Of a stretch of DNA of 64,000 bases, positions 14,077 to 25,489 are shown piece by piece (positions within the stretch are counted from its first letter, which is position 1; every line of letters begins with the position of its first letter). This stretch comes from Chlamydoabsidia padenii (taxonomy: Eukaryota; Mucoromycota; Mucoromycetes; Mucorales; Cunninghamellaceae). Both the position numbers and the translations under genes were made by a program. The notes under the pieces were generated by a model, which had not been told where the DNA came from, did not search any database, and saw nothing but the letters and a program-made list of their open reading frames with translations. The stretch is taken from assembly GCA_025330725.1 (NCBI GenBank), contig JAIWND010000058.1:38120-102119 (forward strand), read 5' to 3'.

Positions 14077-15472
14077 TTTCAAAGAGTGGTGGGAAAGGGT
14101 TTACAAAATACAATGTAAGTGAGATAAATCAAAAGACTAACAATCATGAAATTGGTCAAAAAGTATTTATATCAAGTTTTCTGTTGTGAAAAAGTTGACT
14201 AAATAAATTCCCAGGCAAAATTATATCAGCTGTTCCTCTGCCCGTATTTTTTTATTTGTATCAAGTCAGGGTAAAGTTCAATTCCCACATCCTACTTTTT
14301 TTTTTTCTTTCAGGACTATCGGAGTAGAAAAAGGGCAAAATGTTGCCGAGGTTGCATGAATCTGGGTTCAAGGAACTGGCCATTGGTTGACAAGGTCTGT
14401 CATTGAATTATAGCTCCATGACGTTAATTCTGGACTCAACCCTCATCTCTGAACTAAAAACATGTGTGAATATGATGAAAAGGGGAGGAGGCCATGAAAG
14501 GATACATTAAAGATGTCAAGCATGAAAAATAACTATCTAAATTGTTTACATCTGCACTCCCAGCACCAGCGAAGATCCGGAGGCATGCGGAAAAGAGCTC
14601 CTTACCAAACCAATTTATATTTTGGGGAGGGATTTTTTCTGCAAATTTTTTTCCTTGTCATACACAGTTGTAATGAAGGGAAAATACAATATGTAGTTGC
14701 TCTTCTGACCTCTCTCATTTGTACAAGCAACAATATTAAGGCAGTTTACCAGTGAACACGTTAATCTATGTATCGATTAGCTGCATTACTCCAGTAAAAT
14801 TGAAAAAAAACACTTCACTTACGCAAGAGCTCTTGACTTACAGTCATAGCTTCAGTAGAAAGCAGTAGCAATGTAAACATTTCCCTTTGAGCTACACTAT
14901 AAATTGCACTTCTTTACAGTATATCTTCTCTTTTGCACGCGTTGTTCAAATCATTTAAATCGGCTTACAGTTGCTTCACGAGTGGAAACTTCATAATTTC
15001 CCTTTTTAGGTCACCGAATTTCCATGTGACTGAACCCAAGAAGCGTCACCATCACATGAAAGATTTTTATTTTAGGCCATACTGTATAATTTCGAAGGAA
15101 GGGTGGGGTGAACTAAGTTTGTGCCACATAATTGAAAGGGGAAAAAATTAGTGTTCGCACTTTGGTTTACAAAAATGGCATGATAATATTAATAGCTATT
15201 CCTGCATGACAGTCAAACAATTGAAGTTTAAAGAAAAAGAAAGAGAGAGAAAAACAGAGAAAACGAATATCATTTCATTATGCTATACTGTATGTGAAAC
15301 TGATAGGGAAGAATTAAAGAACCGGCTTGTTACAAGTGCCCAAAAGTGGCTATTTACTGATGACGAGAACGTTACCTCCACGCAATATTTGAAACGGCGA
15401 TTCGAAACACCTTGCGGTTAAAAACCGTAATTCATCAACATGCGTTAAAAGGGTGCCCTCCTGTCTCTTTTT

Positions 15473-15507
<35 letters not shown>

Positions 15508-15534
15508 TAATCGTACAGTAATTCAAGTTCAGCT
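14077..15534. other. Intergenic spacer shared by two divergent genes
   Basis: About 1.46 kb separates the divergent cytochrome b5/acyl-CoA dehydrogenase and Osh3-like genes. It must hold both promoters. It is AT-rich, with a poly(T) run near 15477-15502. I see no coding, RNA or transposon structure that I can support; the open frames here are short and lack conserved sequence. Confidence 0.6.
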
Positions 15535-18500
15535 ATGGAGGTTGTTCAAGTTCAACCAAGGGACAGGTAAAAAGAGACTCTGCGAATATACAAGACTTTC
15601 TTTTTTTTATTATTTTATTTTAATCTTGCGGTATTCATTCTTTCTTTACAAAATAAAGTTACCTTCACTATGTATACGTGCCAATCAAAAACACAGCTAT
15701 CATTTGGTCTTTCACAACAAAACGCAACAACATTCAGTTTGGTGTTTATAAACGACACGGCCAAGAACCTTTACCGTCTTCTTCCGAGATACTGTTTCGT
15801 GCTCAGGCTCATCGACAAGGCTCCTTGCCAGCTGGTGAACTTTTGAATACTCAAGGCAAGTTAATTCATTCCATACCCAAGAACCAACGTATTAATATCT
15901 CCTACTATAGGCTGCACGAAAGAGCTACTCTCCTCATCAGCTGGATCTGTCAATAGTGTTAACTCATCAACGGCTAGCAGGCCTAGAGCCAAGTCGGTGG
16001 CATCAACCAAATTACGTGAACAAGGGTTGACTGAGATTGTGCCAATTCAACAAACCAATTCTAGTCAAACCAAGGTGGAAGGTTCTTTAGTAGTAACTGA
16101 GCCTGGAAACTATGTTCTCGTTTTTGGTAAGCGAAACTCTTTCCTATGAATGCTTTAAGGAATTAAATTTGTTTTGAAAAAAAATAGATAACACTTTCTC
16201 TCGCAATACGCCCAAGTTATTGACCCTATCTGTGACTTTATCAGAAACACCGTTGCCTGGCTCGAAGGAGAACTCTTCCATGAACGGCGACGAAGCTTCA
16301 GTAAATCAATATGAACTTACCGGCTGGCTTTTGAAAAAGCGGCGCAAGAAAATGCAAGGCTGGGCTAAGCGCTGGTTCAGGCTTTCGGCATCGGGTGTGT
16401 TATCGTACTCAACATCACCAACAGGTGTTCCTCGTGGTTTTATCCAAATCAGAATCTCAACCATCACCAATCAACCTAAATCACGTGCGCTCCACATTGA
16501 CTCTGGAACCATGATATATCACTTGAAGGCACTGACTCCCGAAGACCATGAAATTTGGACCAAGCATCTTAAGAAGCATCGCGCATCTGGATTAGAAACT
16601 GAAGTCGAAAGTTTTGAAGAATGGCGCCATAAACGCCAGTCTCGTCATGTTTCTGCAATTACCAGGGAAAAAGTGAAAATGGATATCTCAAGTGGATTGC
16701 AAGGTAGTCAACTCGTCAAAGACAAATTACAATGCTTAGACCAATGGTTGAATGAACAGAAAGGCCAATATAATGACAAGGAAGAGCCTGATTGGATCAC
16801 ACGCTTAGTTCAGCTGAAGGATGACTTGAAAGTCGCCGTAAATCGACAGGATCAACAATGGCATGTGGTTCAAGAAACACTGGTGCAATCCGATACATTT
16901 GGGCCAAGTGACACCTCCACCCCTCTCTCTACAATTGTTGACCGTAATGCAGTTGCTACCGCCACTTCCTCGTCTGCCGACATCCTTGCTGGTCTCCGTC
17001 GTACCGCCACAATAATGTCTCATGATTCTTCGTTCTCGGAGGAGTTTTACGATGCAGAGGATCTAGAGTTAAGCCCTAGCGAGGAAGATAATGATGGGGA
17101 TGGGGATGTGCGCATAGAGGAAACTGCTGACACAACGGATGATGAAGAGGAAGATGATGAAGATGAGGATGTCGAGGAAGAAGAACAAGACCAAGCTGAA
17201 ACCTCTGGATCAGGTATAAATAATCATAATTATAATAATACCAGAGACTTTATCCCATTCTTGATGCTTTTATAGAGCAATCAAATAATAAGGATTGGAC
17301 CAAGCAATGGCCTGAATGCACTCACCGTCGTCATCGATTACCTTCACCAGCTGTGGGGGACCTGGGCTCTGCGTTATCTGTGTTTCGAAAAAATGTCGGC
17401 AAGGACTTATCTACTATCTCAATGCCCATCAGTATGAATGAACCTCTGAATATGCTTCAAAAAGCTTGTGAAGAATTGGAGTACTCCGATCTTTTGGACA
17501 AAGCATGTACGTTACCGGCTTCCATGGAACGGCTTATGTATGTGACCATATTTGCAATTTCTAGTTACAGCTCTTCCCAATACCGAACTGGTCGAAAGGT
17601 ATGAAAAAAAAAAAAATCAAGCTCATGTGGTACTCAACTCTTTTTTTTTTTTTTCTTGTGGCGGGACTTGCAAAGCCATTCAACCCAATGATGACTGAAA
17701 CTTACGAGAATATACGGCCTGACAAGGGATTCCGCTTTATTGCTGAAAAGGTATCACACAATCCCTTAATTATTGCTGCTCACGCAGAGTCAAGAAATTA
17801 TAAATACTGGCAATGTACCAAGATCAAAAGCAAATTTTGGGGGAAATCCATGGTAAAAAATATATATATGCAGAAACCATAACATGCACCACGTTTATGC
17901 CTTTTCATATCAACGCCTTTGTTTTTCTTTTTCTTTTTCTTTTTCTTTTTCTTTTTCTTTTTTTCGCATGATCCAAGGAATTTATGACTGAAGGTGTATT
18001 CCATGTCAACCTAACTGGACATGATGACCATTTCACCTATGCTAAGCCCAGTAGTTGGATGCGAAACATGATTGCCGGAGAAAAATACTTGGAGCATGCA
18101 GGGGAAATGAAAGTGGTGAACCATACAACCGGGGAATACGCGATTGTGACATTTAAAGAAGGGACTGGTGGTGGATTATTCGGTGCTCCCACCAATCGAA
18201 ACGACATTGTGGCTACATTTTATTGTGCATCTGGTAAAAAAATGCGACGTGTAGTAGGCAAATGGAGCGACAAACTGACTGAAGAAGTGGATATGAATAA
18301 GCGGCAACTATCTGTGCTATGGACTGCTAATACACCTGGAGTGGAGGATCATGCCAAGTACTACGGCTTTACCAGATTTTGCATGGAACTCAATGAAATA
18401 ACAGAAATTGAAAAAGACAAGCTTCCCATCACGGATACTCGGTATCGACCAGACCAACATTTGTATGAACTAGGTAATGTGTCTGAAAAAGAAAGCACAA

Positions 18501-18802
18501 TTGAATTAATTTTATTGACATCACTTTCCCCAATAAATTTTTGTTTCATATCAGGGAATGTGGATGAAGCTGATGCAGAAAAACAACGGATTGAACAAAA
18601 ACAGCGAGACCGGCGAAAAGATTTTGAACTTCAAGGGATTACATGGAATCCGCGCTGGTTTACTTTGCAAGAAGATCCTTACAATGAGCCAGGATTTGTG
18701 TCAGCTGATAGCCGAGTTGGGCAATCATGGGTTTTCAATGATCAATATTGGGCTGCTAGAGAATCTGGAAAATGGCCACAAGACTTGCTTAAATTATGGT
18801 AG
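15535..18802 (+). CDS. OSH3: Osh3-like oxysterol-binding-protein homologue (GOLD-PH-FFAT-ORD)
   Basis: This is a lipid exchanger acting at ER contact sites. Exon 1 begins at ATG 15535 ([11 protein letters not shown]) and is followed by a GOLD-like N-terminal domain ([20 protein letters not shown]), the layout of yeast Osh3. A PH domain starts near 16310 ([17 protein letters not shown]) and runs to about 16590. A FFAT motif, EFYDAED within an acidic tract, lies at about 17043-17063 and should bind the ER receptor VAP/Scs2. The C-terminal ORD follows, with [12 protein letters not shown] near 17680 and WNPRWFTLQ near 18645. The ORD signature, usually EQVSHHPP, reads EKVSHNPL here, so the second histidine is replaced by asparagine. 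The stop TAG is at 18800-18802. Domain order makes the Osh3 subclass likely; ligand choice is not established. Confidence 0.92.
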
Positions 18803-19239
18803 TTTAACTTTTTTGGACAAATACAGTATTTCCACGGTTACTTGCCGCCCATCTTCAAATCTTTTTTTTTTTTCTTTTTGTAAGTAAAATTTTAACTTTT
18901 AGTTAGACTCATATTCGCAGAGGGATGACACCTGGAGAGTGAATATGTGTGTATAGAATTATTAGTCTAATGTGATCAAGACAGGGGGGGTAAAAGAATT
19001 GTAGTTTGAGTGAAGTCTGAATAGGGTTATCTTCGAGGACAAGGTTCCAGTATGCCTGCCATATGAACCATTATATAGTGATGAAAAAGAAGGCAAGACA
19101 AGGGAAGATGTAAGGAGTTTATGATATCTGGTTGATCAAAGAAAAGATCGAGGTAATAATAGATGGCTAATGCTTGCTCCCATACGCATATAAAAAAATT
19201 GACAAAGGTTTCCGAGAAATCCCCCAGCGTTGTATACCA

Positions 19240-19247
19240 ACAGAACG
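19240..19247 (+). repeat. Target-site duplication, left copy (ACAGAACG)
   Basis: The octamer ACAGAACG directly precedes the left terminal inverted repeat and recurs directly after the right one at 22891-22898. Mutator-like elements make duplications of about 8-11 bp, so the length fits. Confidence 0.8.
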
Positions 19248-19390
19248 TAAAGGCATTACAACCGCACGAATTTCACTGATAAGCCCCTAGTTTTGAAATC
19301 CCGTCGTGAATTTTTTGGATCAAAAAATAAAATAAAAAGTCTTCTCTTTTAAACTTTTATATTTTTTACAACTGCATCAATTACTTATCA
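19248..19390 (+). repeat. Left terminal inverted repeat of the MULE
   Basis: This is about 143 bp and nearly complementary to 22743-22890, with scattered mismatches and small gaps. It ends with the shared ACTGCATCAATTACTTATCA block at 19371-19390. Confidence 0.88.
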
Positions 19391-19489
19391 ATAACACTTC
19401 GTTTACAACAACAACAACAAAAACGATAACAACACTTTATTTTCAACACTAACAATATCTACAGCAACATTCTATCTACTATCTACAAC

Positions 19490-22400
19490 ATATTTACAAG
19501 TGGTAGGTATATCGGTGAGCATCCCCGTATGTTGTTGGCATTGTCCTCCTGTTACGACGTCGAATAACAACATCGAGTGACATGTCACGGTCTACTTGCT
19601 GGAAAACTTCTGCTTGTCGTGGTGGTATATTTTGAAGTTATATTTCGACAAGTCTCTCTTCTTCGACATCTCCTTCAGCATTTTGTTGTTGTAATTCTAC
19701 AAGTCTACGTTGCAACTCTTCGCGCTCCTGGTTTCTTTGTTGGCGGTCACTTCGAACTTGTCGGATTGCAATCTAGGTACGCCTGGCCATAGCCTCTTGA
19801 TCTTTATATGGTGATGGTGGTGGAGGAGAACTTGATGAAACATTCATTGACGATGGATCAGGAGAAGGTGAAAAGAAAACAATTGGTGATGTGGGTTGAA
19901 GAGGCAGGAAAAGGTTGTCGGCGGGTGGTGGGGAATCGAATATATCACTTAATGAAGGTGATACATTATTTATGAAAGGAAGGCTGGTAGAAGGGTTGAA
20001 ATGGGTGGGAATCGATATGTTGTTGGTGGATGGTGGGGAATCGAATATATCATTCAATGATGGTGATACATTATTCATAAAACGTGGGCTGGTGGAAGGA
20101 TCGGCATGTGTGGAAATTGTTGTGTCCTCTGCAATCGAAGATGGCGGATCTAGATGGTGATGAAGATTTCCTGGACGATGATTGTTTTGGTATAAAGGCT
20201 TTGGGCGAAGGATATTTAGTATAGAACAATTATTATAGAACATTTAATATATATATATATATTATCGCAATAAAGCCTTTTTTTATCACTTACATCGGAT
20301 ATGCTTTGCATGGTAATGAATGGACTTTGTAAGTTACGTTTGGTATAAAATTCAAATGGTGAAATAAACCCATGAGGGCTCAAACGGACAAGGTGCTTAC
20401 ACAACAAGAAGCGACTTCGGTAGAAATGGGGGCAAGTGCACACCCATTGTTCCAAGCTTGTTTAGTAATCTTTACCGGGGACATCATGAGCTTGTCTGTG
20501 ATGATGATTCCACGTTTTGACAAACTCACGCTCCCAACTAAAAACATCGCGCCGCAAGACCACCTTTTGTTCATAGGAGTGCTTATGGTGTTTCACAAAC
20601 TTGTCGGTAATGATATACGTGAGTAAGTCCATTCGTGGCCTGTTGTAATGGTATAAATGGTTTCTTTTCAAAACCTTCCAGTGAGATTCCATCATCATAG
20701 TGGATTTGCCGTTACGCACCAGGAACGTACACGATCTTGCCCACTTTCTCCATTCGTCAGGACGATACCACAGAGTGTAAAGATAGCCCCAGACATCCGG
20801 GATATCATTATTGGTACAGTAGATATACATTTCTTGTGCTGATTGTCGATGTAATTGACCAGCAATGACATGGTATTCTTCTTGTGAAAAGTTAGAGTGA
20901 CCTGTCAAAGAAATATACCCCTGAAAAGGAAAATTCATGCAAGCGGGTTTTGAATTTTCATCAGTTTCATTTTTTTTTAAAAAAAGCTTACCTTCTTGAA
21001 AGATGGGGTGACGGCAATAATGGTCTTTCATCTTTTCAACGATGACATCCTTCATTGAATCATTCTGGAGTATTCTTTCACCTTGAGCTCTGTTGGGTAT
21101 AAAGTTGATCTCAATGAAAGCAAATTCCGCCCTGGCTTGATGCTGGTTATAACGAGGAGCGTTTGGACCACGATTCGATCATAAATGACGAATTACAGCT
21201 TGCTCCAGATGCCACAAGCACAAACGAACACGATGGGAACCAAAAACAGCCTTTATTGCTTCAATTTCCGATATATCCTTATCGCAAAACATGAAGGAAG
21301 GAACAATGCCGCCTTGTTTTAAAGCAGTGAAAAAAATGGTTAACGCTGGGATCTTGTATCCCCGTTTAGAGCTTTCTTCTTCACCATTATGCTTAAAATA
21401 CATGTAAGCAATTGGAAAACCGGCCCCATTGATGTTTGCAATTACCTCAAGCAGTTCGCAATTGCCGCTATTGGTGTTAAATGTGGAATTCTCATGATAT
21501 TCGTTCACTCTGTTTTCTCCAGTAGATCTAGCGCAAAGGTTAAAAAATGGTGTTTTGAACGCAAATGCCATATACCGCACATGATCAACCCACAACAGCT
21601 TTAGTACACAGATAATATCAAATGTTAAAAAAAAGTTTATTGTAAGTAAAAATGATCATCCATTAAAGTTTGATTTTAGTGTCTATTCTACACCGCACCC
21701 AGATTAAATGATAATAAAATCCCAAAGATCATCAGATGTATAACTAAACCAATTCTATGCTACAGCACCAAGACTATAGTGATCCAATCGAAGTCCACGT
21801 CGTCGAAATAAAGTAACCGAATGGCAGTCCACACCATAACGATATGAGTAGTCGGCTTGTAGTTTACCCTACAGTATCACTGCCACCGTTGTCAATCGTT
21901 CTATAGCAAAGACGTCCCCCCCTTTTTTGTACTTACCTCTGCAAAACCTTGTTGATTTCTTTCGGCAATTAACCTTCTAGAGGAAACCATCGGATCATTG
22001 TGTAAAGGGTAGAGATGTTGAGTCGCTTCAAGCCGCCAGTAGTAAACTTGAGCCCGAGTTATATGATGCCCAAAGTTTTCGACTACAGCACGATGGATTT
22101 CCGGGGTCGATGTTGACACCGCGAGTCCAGTGATAAAGCGACGTTCTTGATCAGTCAAATGAATACGGCGAGGGGAGTAGAAAGGATGACCTACGGCATG
22201 AGTAATTTCGAGGTGAATCCAGTTTTGATCCTTGTTGATATGCCCTTTGATTTCACCTTTGCAGTCAAACATAGTGAGCGACAACACCTGGCGTTTCCGT
22301 TGGTTTGAATCAAGGTGCTTTCGAAGATCACGACGAAGGACGCACCTAGCATAAAAAATGATGCTGTAAGCAAGAATGTTCCTACCTACCCTTTGGGAGC

Positions 22401-22674
22401 AGTGTCGATAGCCGGTTTGCTGGTGGACAGCTTCGATGATTTCCATCGCAATGTCTTCGTAGGAAAGTGCCATCAATCGATCGTCCATATAAACGTCGCA
22501 CTCCATTCGAGGGTTCATCCCACCCGAGAAGAAAGTCGCATCAATGGGAAGGTCAGAAAGGAAGACCAAACCACCAAACAATGGTGCTGGTTGAATTGGT
22601 GTTTGCAGGTCGCGACAACGAGAGCAGGTCTTGTAATTACGAGTCAACCCTGAAAACATGGCGCAATGTTTCAT
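19490..22674 (-). pseudogene. MULE-type transposase, damaged
   Basis: The reading frame runs leftward from about 22674. The in-frame sequence continues open upstream with a Cys-rich start (YCKGCSSMKHC), so the true start is uncertain. An N-terminal Cys motif (NYKTCSRCRDL) precedes a helix-turn-helix-like block (HHITRAQVYYWR, about 22050). The catalytic core follows: ENSTFNTN (21470-21495), where relatives read DST, then MFCDKD (21270-21290), CLWHLEQAV (21190), and ESHWKVLKRN (20665-20700). A SWIM-type zinc finger (CTCPH...LCKHLV) lies near 20400-20450. A low-complexity Pro/Ser tail with an internal repeat follows. In-frame stops at about 19773 and 19640 interrupt an otherwise open tail. Introns lie between blocks. 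The first catalytic Asp is Asn and the tail is broken, so activity in its own right is doubtful. Confidence 0.85.
19927..20136 (-). repeat. Two tandem 105-bp units in the transposase tail
   Basis: Two copies with a 105-bp period start at 19927 and 20032. They keep the reading frame (35 codons each) and encode a Pro/Ser-rich unit with the shared core SPSLxDIFDSPP. The copies differ at several positions, so the duplication is not brand new. Confidence 0.85.
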
Positions 22675-22742
22675 GGAGCTGCAGCCCTTGCAGTAAATAA
22701 AGTCGAGTGGAGCAGGTGAGAGTTCAAAAGGAGAAGATAGAC

Positions 22743-22890
22743 TGATAAGTAATTGATGCAGTTATAAAAAGTATAGAGAAGTGAAGATTTAAAAGGGATT
22801 ATTTTATTTGTTTTTTGATCCAAAAAATTCACGACGGGATTTTAAAATTGGGGGCTTACCAGTGAAATTCGTGCGGTTGTAATGTTTAAT
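22743..22890 (-). repeat. Right terminal inverted repeat of the MULE
   Basis: Reverse complement of the left TIR; it begins TGATAAGTAATTGATGCAGT at 22743. It lies immediately upstream of the transposase reading frame, so it probably also contains the element's promoter. Confidence 0.88.
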
Positions 22891-22898
22891 ACAGAACG
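22891..22898 (+). repeat. Target-site duplication, right copy (ACAGAACG)
   Basis: Same octamer as 19240-19247, directly outside the right TIR. Confidence 0.8.
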
Positions 22899-22927
22899 GA
22901 CAGACAGACGGACACAATGTGTAGATA

Positions 22928-22960
22928 TAGCGTTCTTTTCATACTCCGTATAGAACGCTA
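22928..22960. repeat. Imperfect inverted repeat in the spacer downstream of the Hsp70-like gene
   Basis: TAGCGTTCT at 22928 pairs with AGAACGCTA at 22952-22960, and an inner ATAC/GTAT pair lies between them. It falls between the MULE and the Hsp70-like stop. It could be a 3'-UTR hairpin or a trace of an excised element; the function is unknown. Confidence 0.5.
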
Positions 22961-23070
22961 AAAAATGGACTTTGTCTATTTTCTTTTCCGACTTGAAGAT
23001 ATACTTTATTTCGTTACTGGTTAATTAATGATTGAGAAATGGTAAAGCGAAAAAATCTGCTCATTCCTTT

Positions 23071-25293
23071 TCAGTCTGTATCAAAAGTATAACTAGTTCC
23101 ATACGTCTTTCCTCGGATGACAGCTAAGTTATGAAAGAATAAAGTTAGCTTCAATGATATCAAATGTTTTCAACTTTTACCTTCTACACGAAGTTCAACT
23201 TCACCAAAATACATTTTAATGGACAAGTCCACTTTTTCTCCTTCCATTACACCAGTCAATGCTGGCATAGGGATGGTGAAATTGGCTATTTTCCGTACAC
23301 CAGGACTAGTAGTATAGCGTGGCTTTTCTTCCGTATCGGCTGCGTACAATGTACATGTAGTGTGATGGGGATAGTAAGCGAAGAAGTCTTTTGATACACA
23401 ATTGTCGATATCTAAGCCGAAGGAAAAAAAGAAAGAAAAGTCAGTTGTAGTACTTTATTTTTTCTCTTCCCCTTTCAAACTTACCCAGAGGTTGTCCCCT
23501 TCGAACATAAACCGAGAATCGATTATCACAACGTACACTTCCATCGGCACGGACAATTTTGTAACTTGGGGGATCAATACCTTCTTCAAAAGTAGTTGTT
23601 GTATCAATACCATACCAAGAACGAGGAATACGAGTTTGCACCACACGAGGATTCAGCCCGAAATAAACAGCTCCACGGACCACAGCCAGTTCACAACGAG
23701 GAGGGACGGCAACCAATCCGACTCGACCACTGAATTCCTGATGAACTCTTTCAAACAAGTAATTTGATGAACCAAATCCGCCGACCAAAAATACCGCTTG
23801 CATCGTGCCGGCTTTGATCAATTGATCTTCGATCAGTGCCAAGACTTCATTAAAGACAGGTTCAAATACTTCGTTTTTTAGTTCAGACGCCGCAATGCAC
23901 AGCATCCCATCTTCGAGACCAATACTAGGGTTTGTCAAGGATTCCAAGTTCATAGATGCTGGCAGCGAGATGAATTGATCTTCCACACCGTCAAATTGAG
24001 GCTTGATCAGATCCACAAATGTATCCATCATTGTTTCAAAAGCTGAGGCAGGAATCGAGGAGAGGTATTCTTTAAACTTCTTTTTCAATAGCTTGCGCAT
24101 ACGTCGGTCCAAAAAGACAGAGCCACACGATTGTCCATGACCCTTTGTTGATTCTCGTAGTTTACGTCCACTTCGTTCATCGATTTCAAACACAATCAAA
24201 TCCACAGTACCACCTGGAATAAAAGATTTTTTTTTTTAAAAAAAAAAAAAAATAGAAATAAGTATAATGACAAAGTGTTGTTGTCTGTGCCCCCCACTCC
24301 TCAATGTTCACTTACCGCCAGCATCACAGATCATGAATTTATCTCCATGTCGAAGATCAAATTGTTCACATTTCTTCTCACAATATAAAGCTGCTGCCTC
24401 AGGTTCAGAGATCAACATTAGTCGATCACGATGATCATTTTCTTCAATCAGACCAGCCTTTATAGCTGCCTCACGCATGGTTGCTTTGGCTCTATCAGAC
24501 CACATTGCTGGTACAGTTAGACACTATCAAAGAATAATATGAGTCCTCCGGTTTTTCCCCCTCCCCTCTTTGACTGCAACTTACATAACGGAATTGATGT
24601 TGTCCATAATTTCTAGCGAACCCTTTCTTTAGTTCATTCACCACATGTTCATGGAAGGCGTGAAGGTAATCAGCAATAGCATCAACAATGGTCAGTCCAT
24701 TAGGCAACGGAGGCAAGTCTTTGGCAATGTTTTCATCAAGATACAGTTTGTATTGTTTCAAAAGAACTGAATTACGAGCAGTAGGTCGTTGCATTTCCAA
24801 GCGAGCAGCGTTACCCCATTGAGTCATTTGATTAGAGTTTCCTTGGTAAAAGTTGAGTGTAGGTGTCTGACCAAGAAAAAGAAAAAAAAAAAAAAAGATG
24901 ATGAGGTATTGAATTAAAATATATGACTCTGCTATTATTCATAACTGTTCGATCACCCTACCTTTGGATAAACATTGTTGTTTTGCTTGGGCCTATAATT
25001 AAAAGGGGAAAAAGTATTGAGAATCTTCATTGTCCAATGTATTCAATTTCTTTTTAAAAATACCATCTGACAATATCAACCACTTCGTCATTTTGAATAA
25101 ATGAGTATGAGCAGCCAGAGAATGTCGTACCTAATATAATAATAAGCAAAGGAGAACTTTTTTTAAGTAGATGATTGACTTCTCAAAGGGGGTTCCAGTT
25201 CGAAAAGGAAAACGACAAGTCTCTTTACTCACCAAAATCGATACCAATAACAACAGGGTAGTCGTTAGCGTTAAAAGTTTTTGTTGCTGCCAT
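23071..25293 (-). CDS. Hsp70-family ATPase of the HSPA12 type
   Basis: The protein starts at ATG 25291-25293 (MAATKTFNANDYPVVIGIDF) with the actin/Hsp70 phosphate-1 loop GIDFG-TTFSG split by an intron. Further Hsp70-fold motifs are LTVPAMWSD (about 24500), SEPEAAALY (24410), DAGGGTVDL (24310/24205 across an intron) and the adenosine motif VFLVGGFGSSNYLFERV (23780). One exon is only about 31 nt (24963-24993). The C-terminus lacks the classical Hsp70 substrate-binding domain and EEVD tail, as in HSPA12 proteins, and ends SYTFDTD at 23071. Length is about 600 residues. The clients and role of this class are poorly known; I infer only ATP-dependent conformational cycling. Confidence 0.9.
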
Positions 25294-25489
25294 CCTGTAC
25301 TAATGATGACGAAGACAAGGAAAGCAAAAAGGAACAAAGATGGATAGTTTCCTTCGAGAAGGTGTAACAAATGTTTTCAAACGGAGACTCAAAAATAAAG
25401 TGTATAATTTAAGCCAAGTTGTTGACACCGCCTCACTTTCATCATTGAATATATCACATCTTTTTATTGTTTTATATGCAAAATACGTT

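Larger units (their letters stand above)
19248..22890 (-). mobile_element. Mutator-like DNA transposon (MULE), 3,643 bp, with long TIRs and 8-bp TSD
   Basis: Terminal inverted repeats of roughly 145 bp (19248-19390 and 22743-22890) match over most of their length, including the block beginning CATTACAACCGCACGAATTT at 19255 and its complement ending at 22883. The flanks carry the same octamer, ACAGAACG. Between them lies one minus-strand MULE-type transposase gene. The element sits 445 bp after the Osh3-like stop and 181 bp before the Hsp70-like stop, thus between genes. The recognisable ends and TSD point to a fairly recent insertion, although the transposase is damaged. Confidence 0.88.

Noticed and set aside
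14513..15421. Short open frames upstream of the Osh3-like gene
   Set aside because: No splice context, conserved motif or codon pattern.
20372..20842. Plus-strand open frames inside the MULE
   Set aside because: Opposite strand of the transposase; no conserved sequence.
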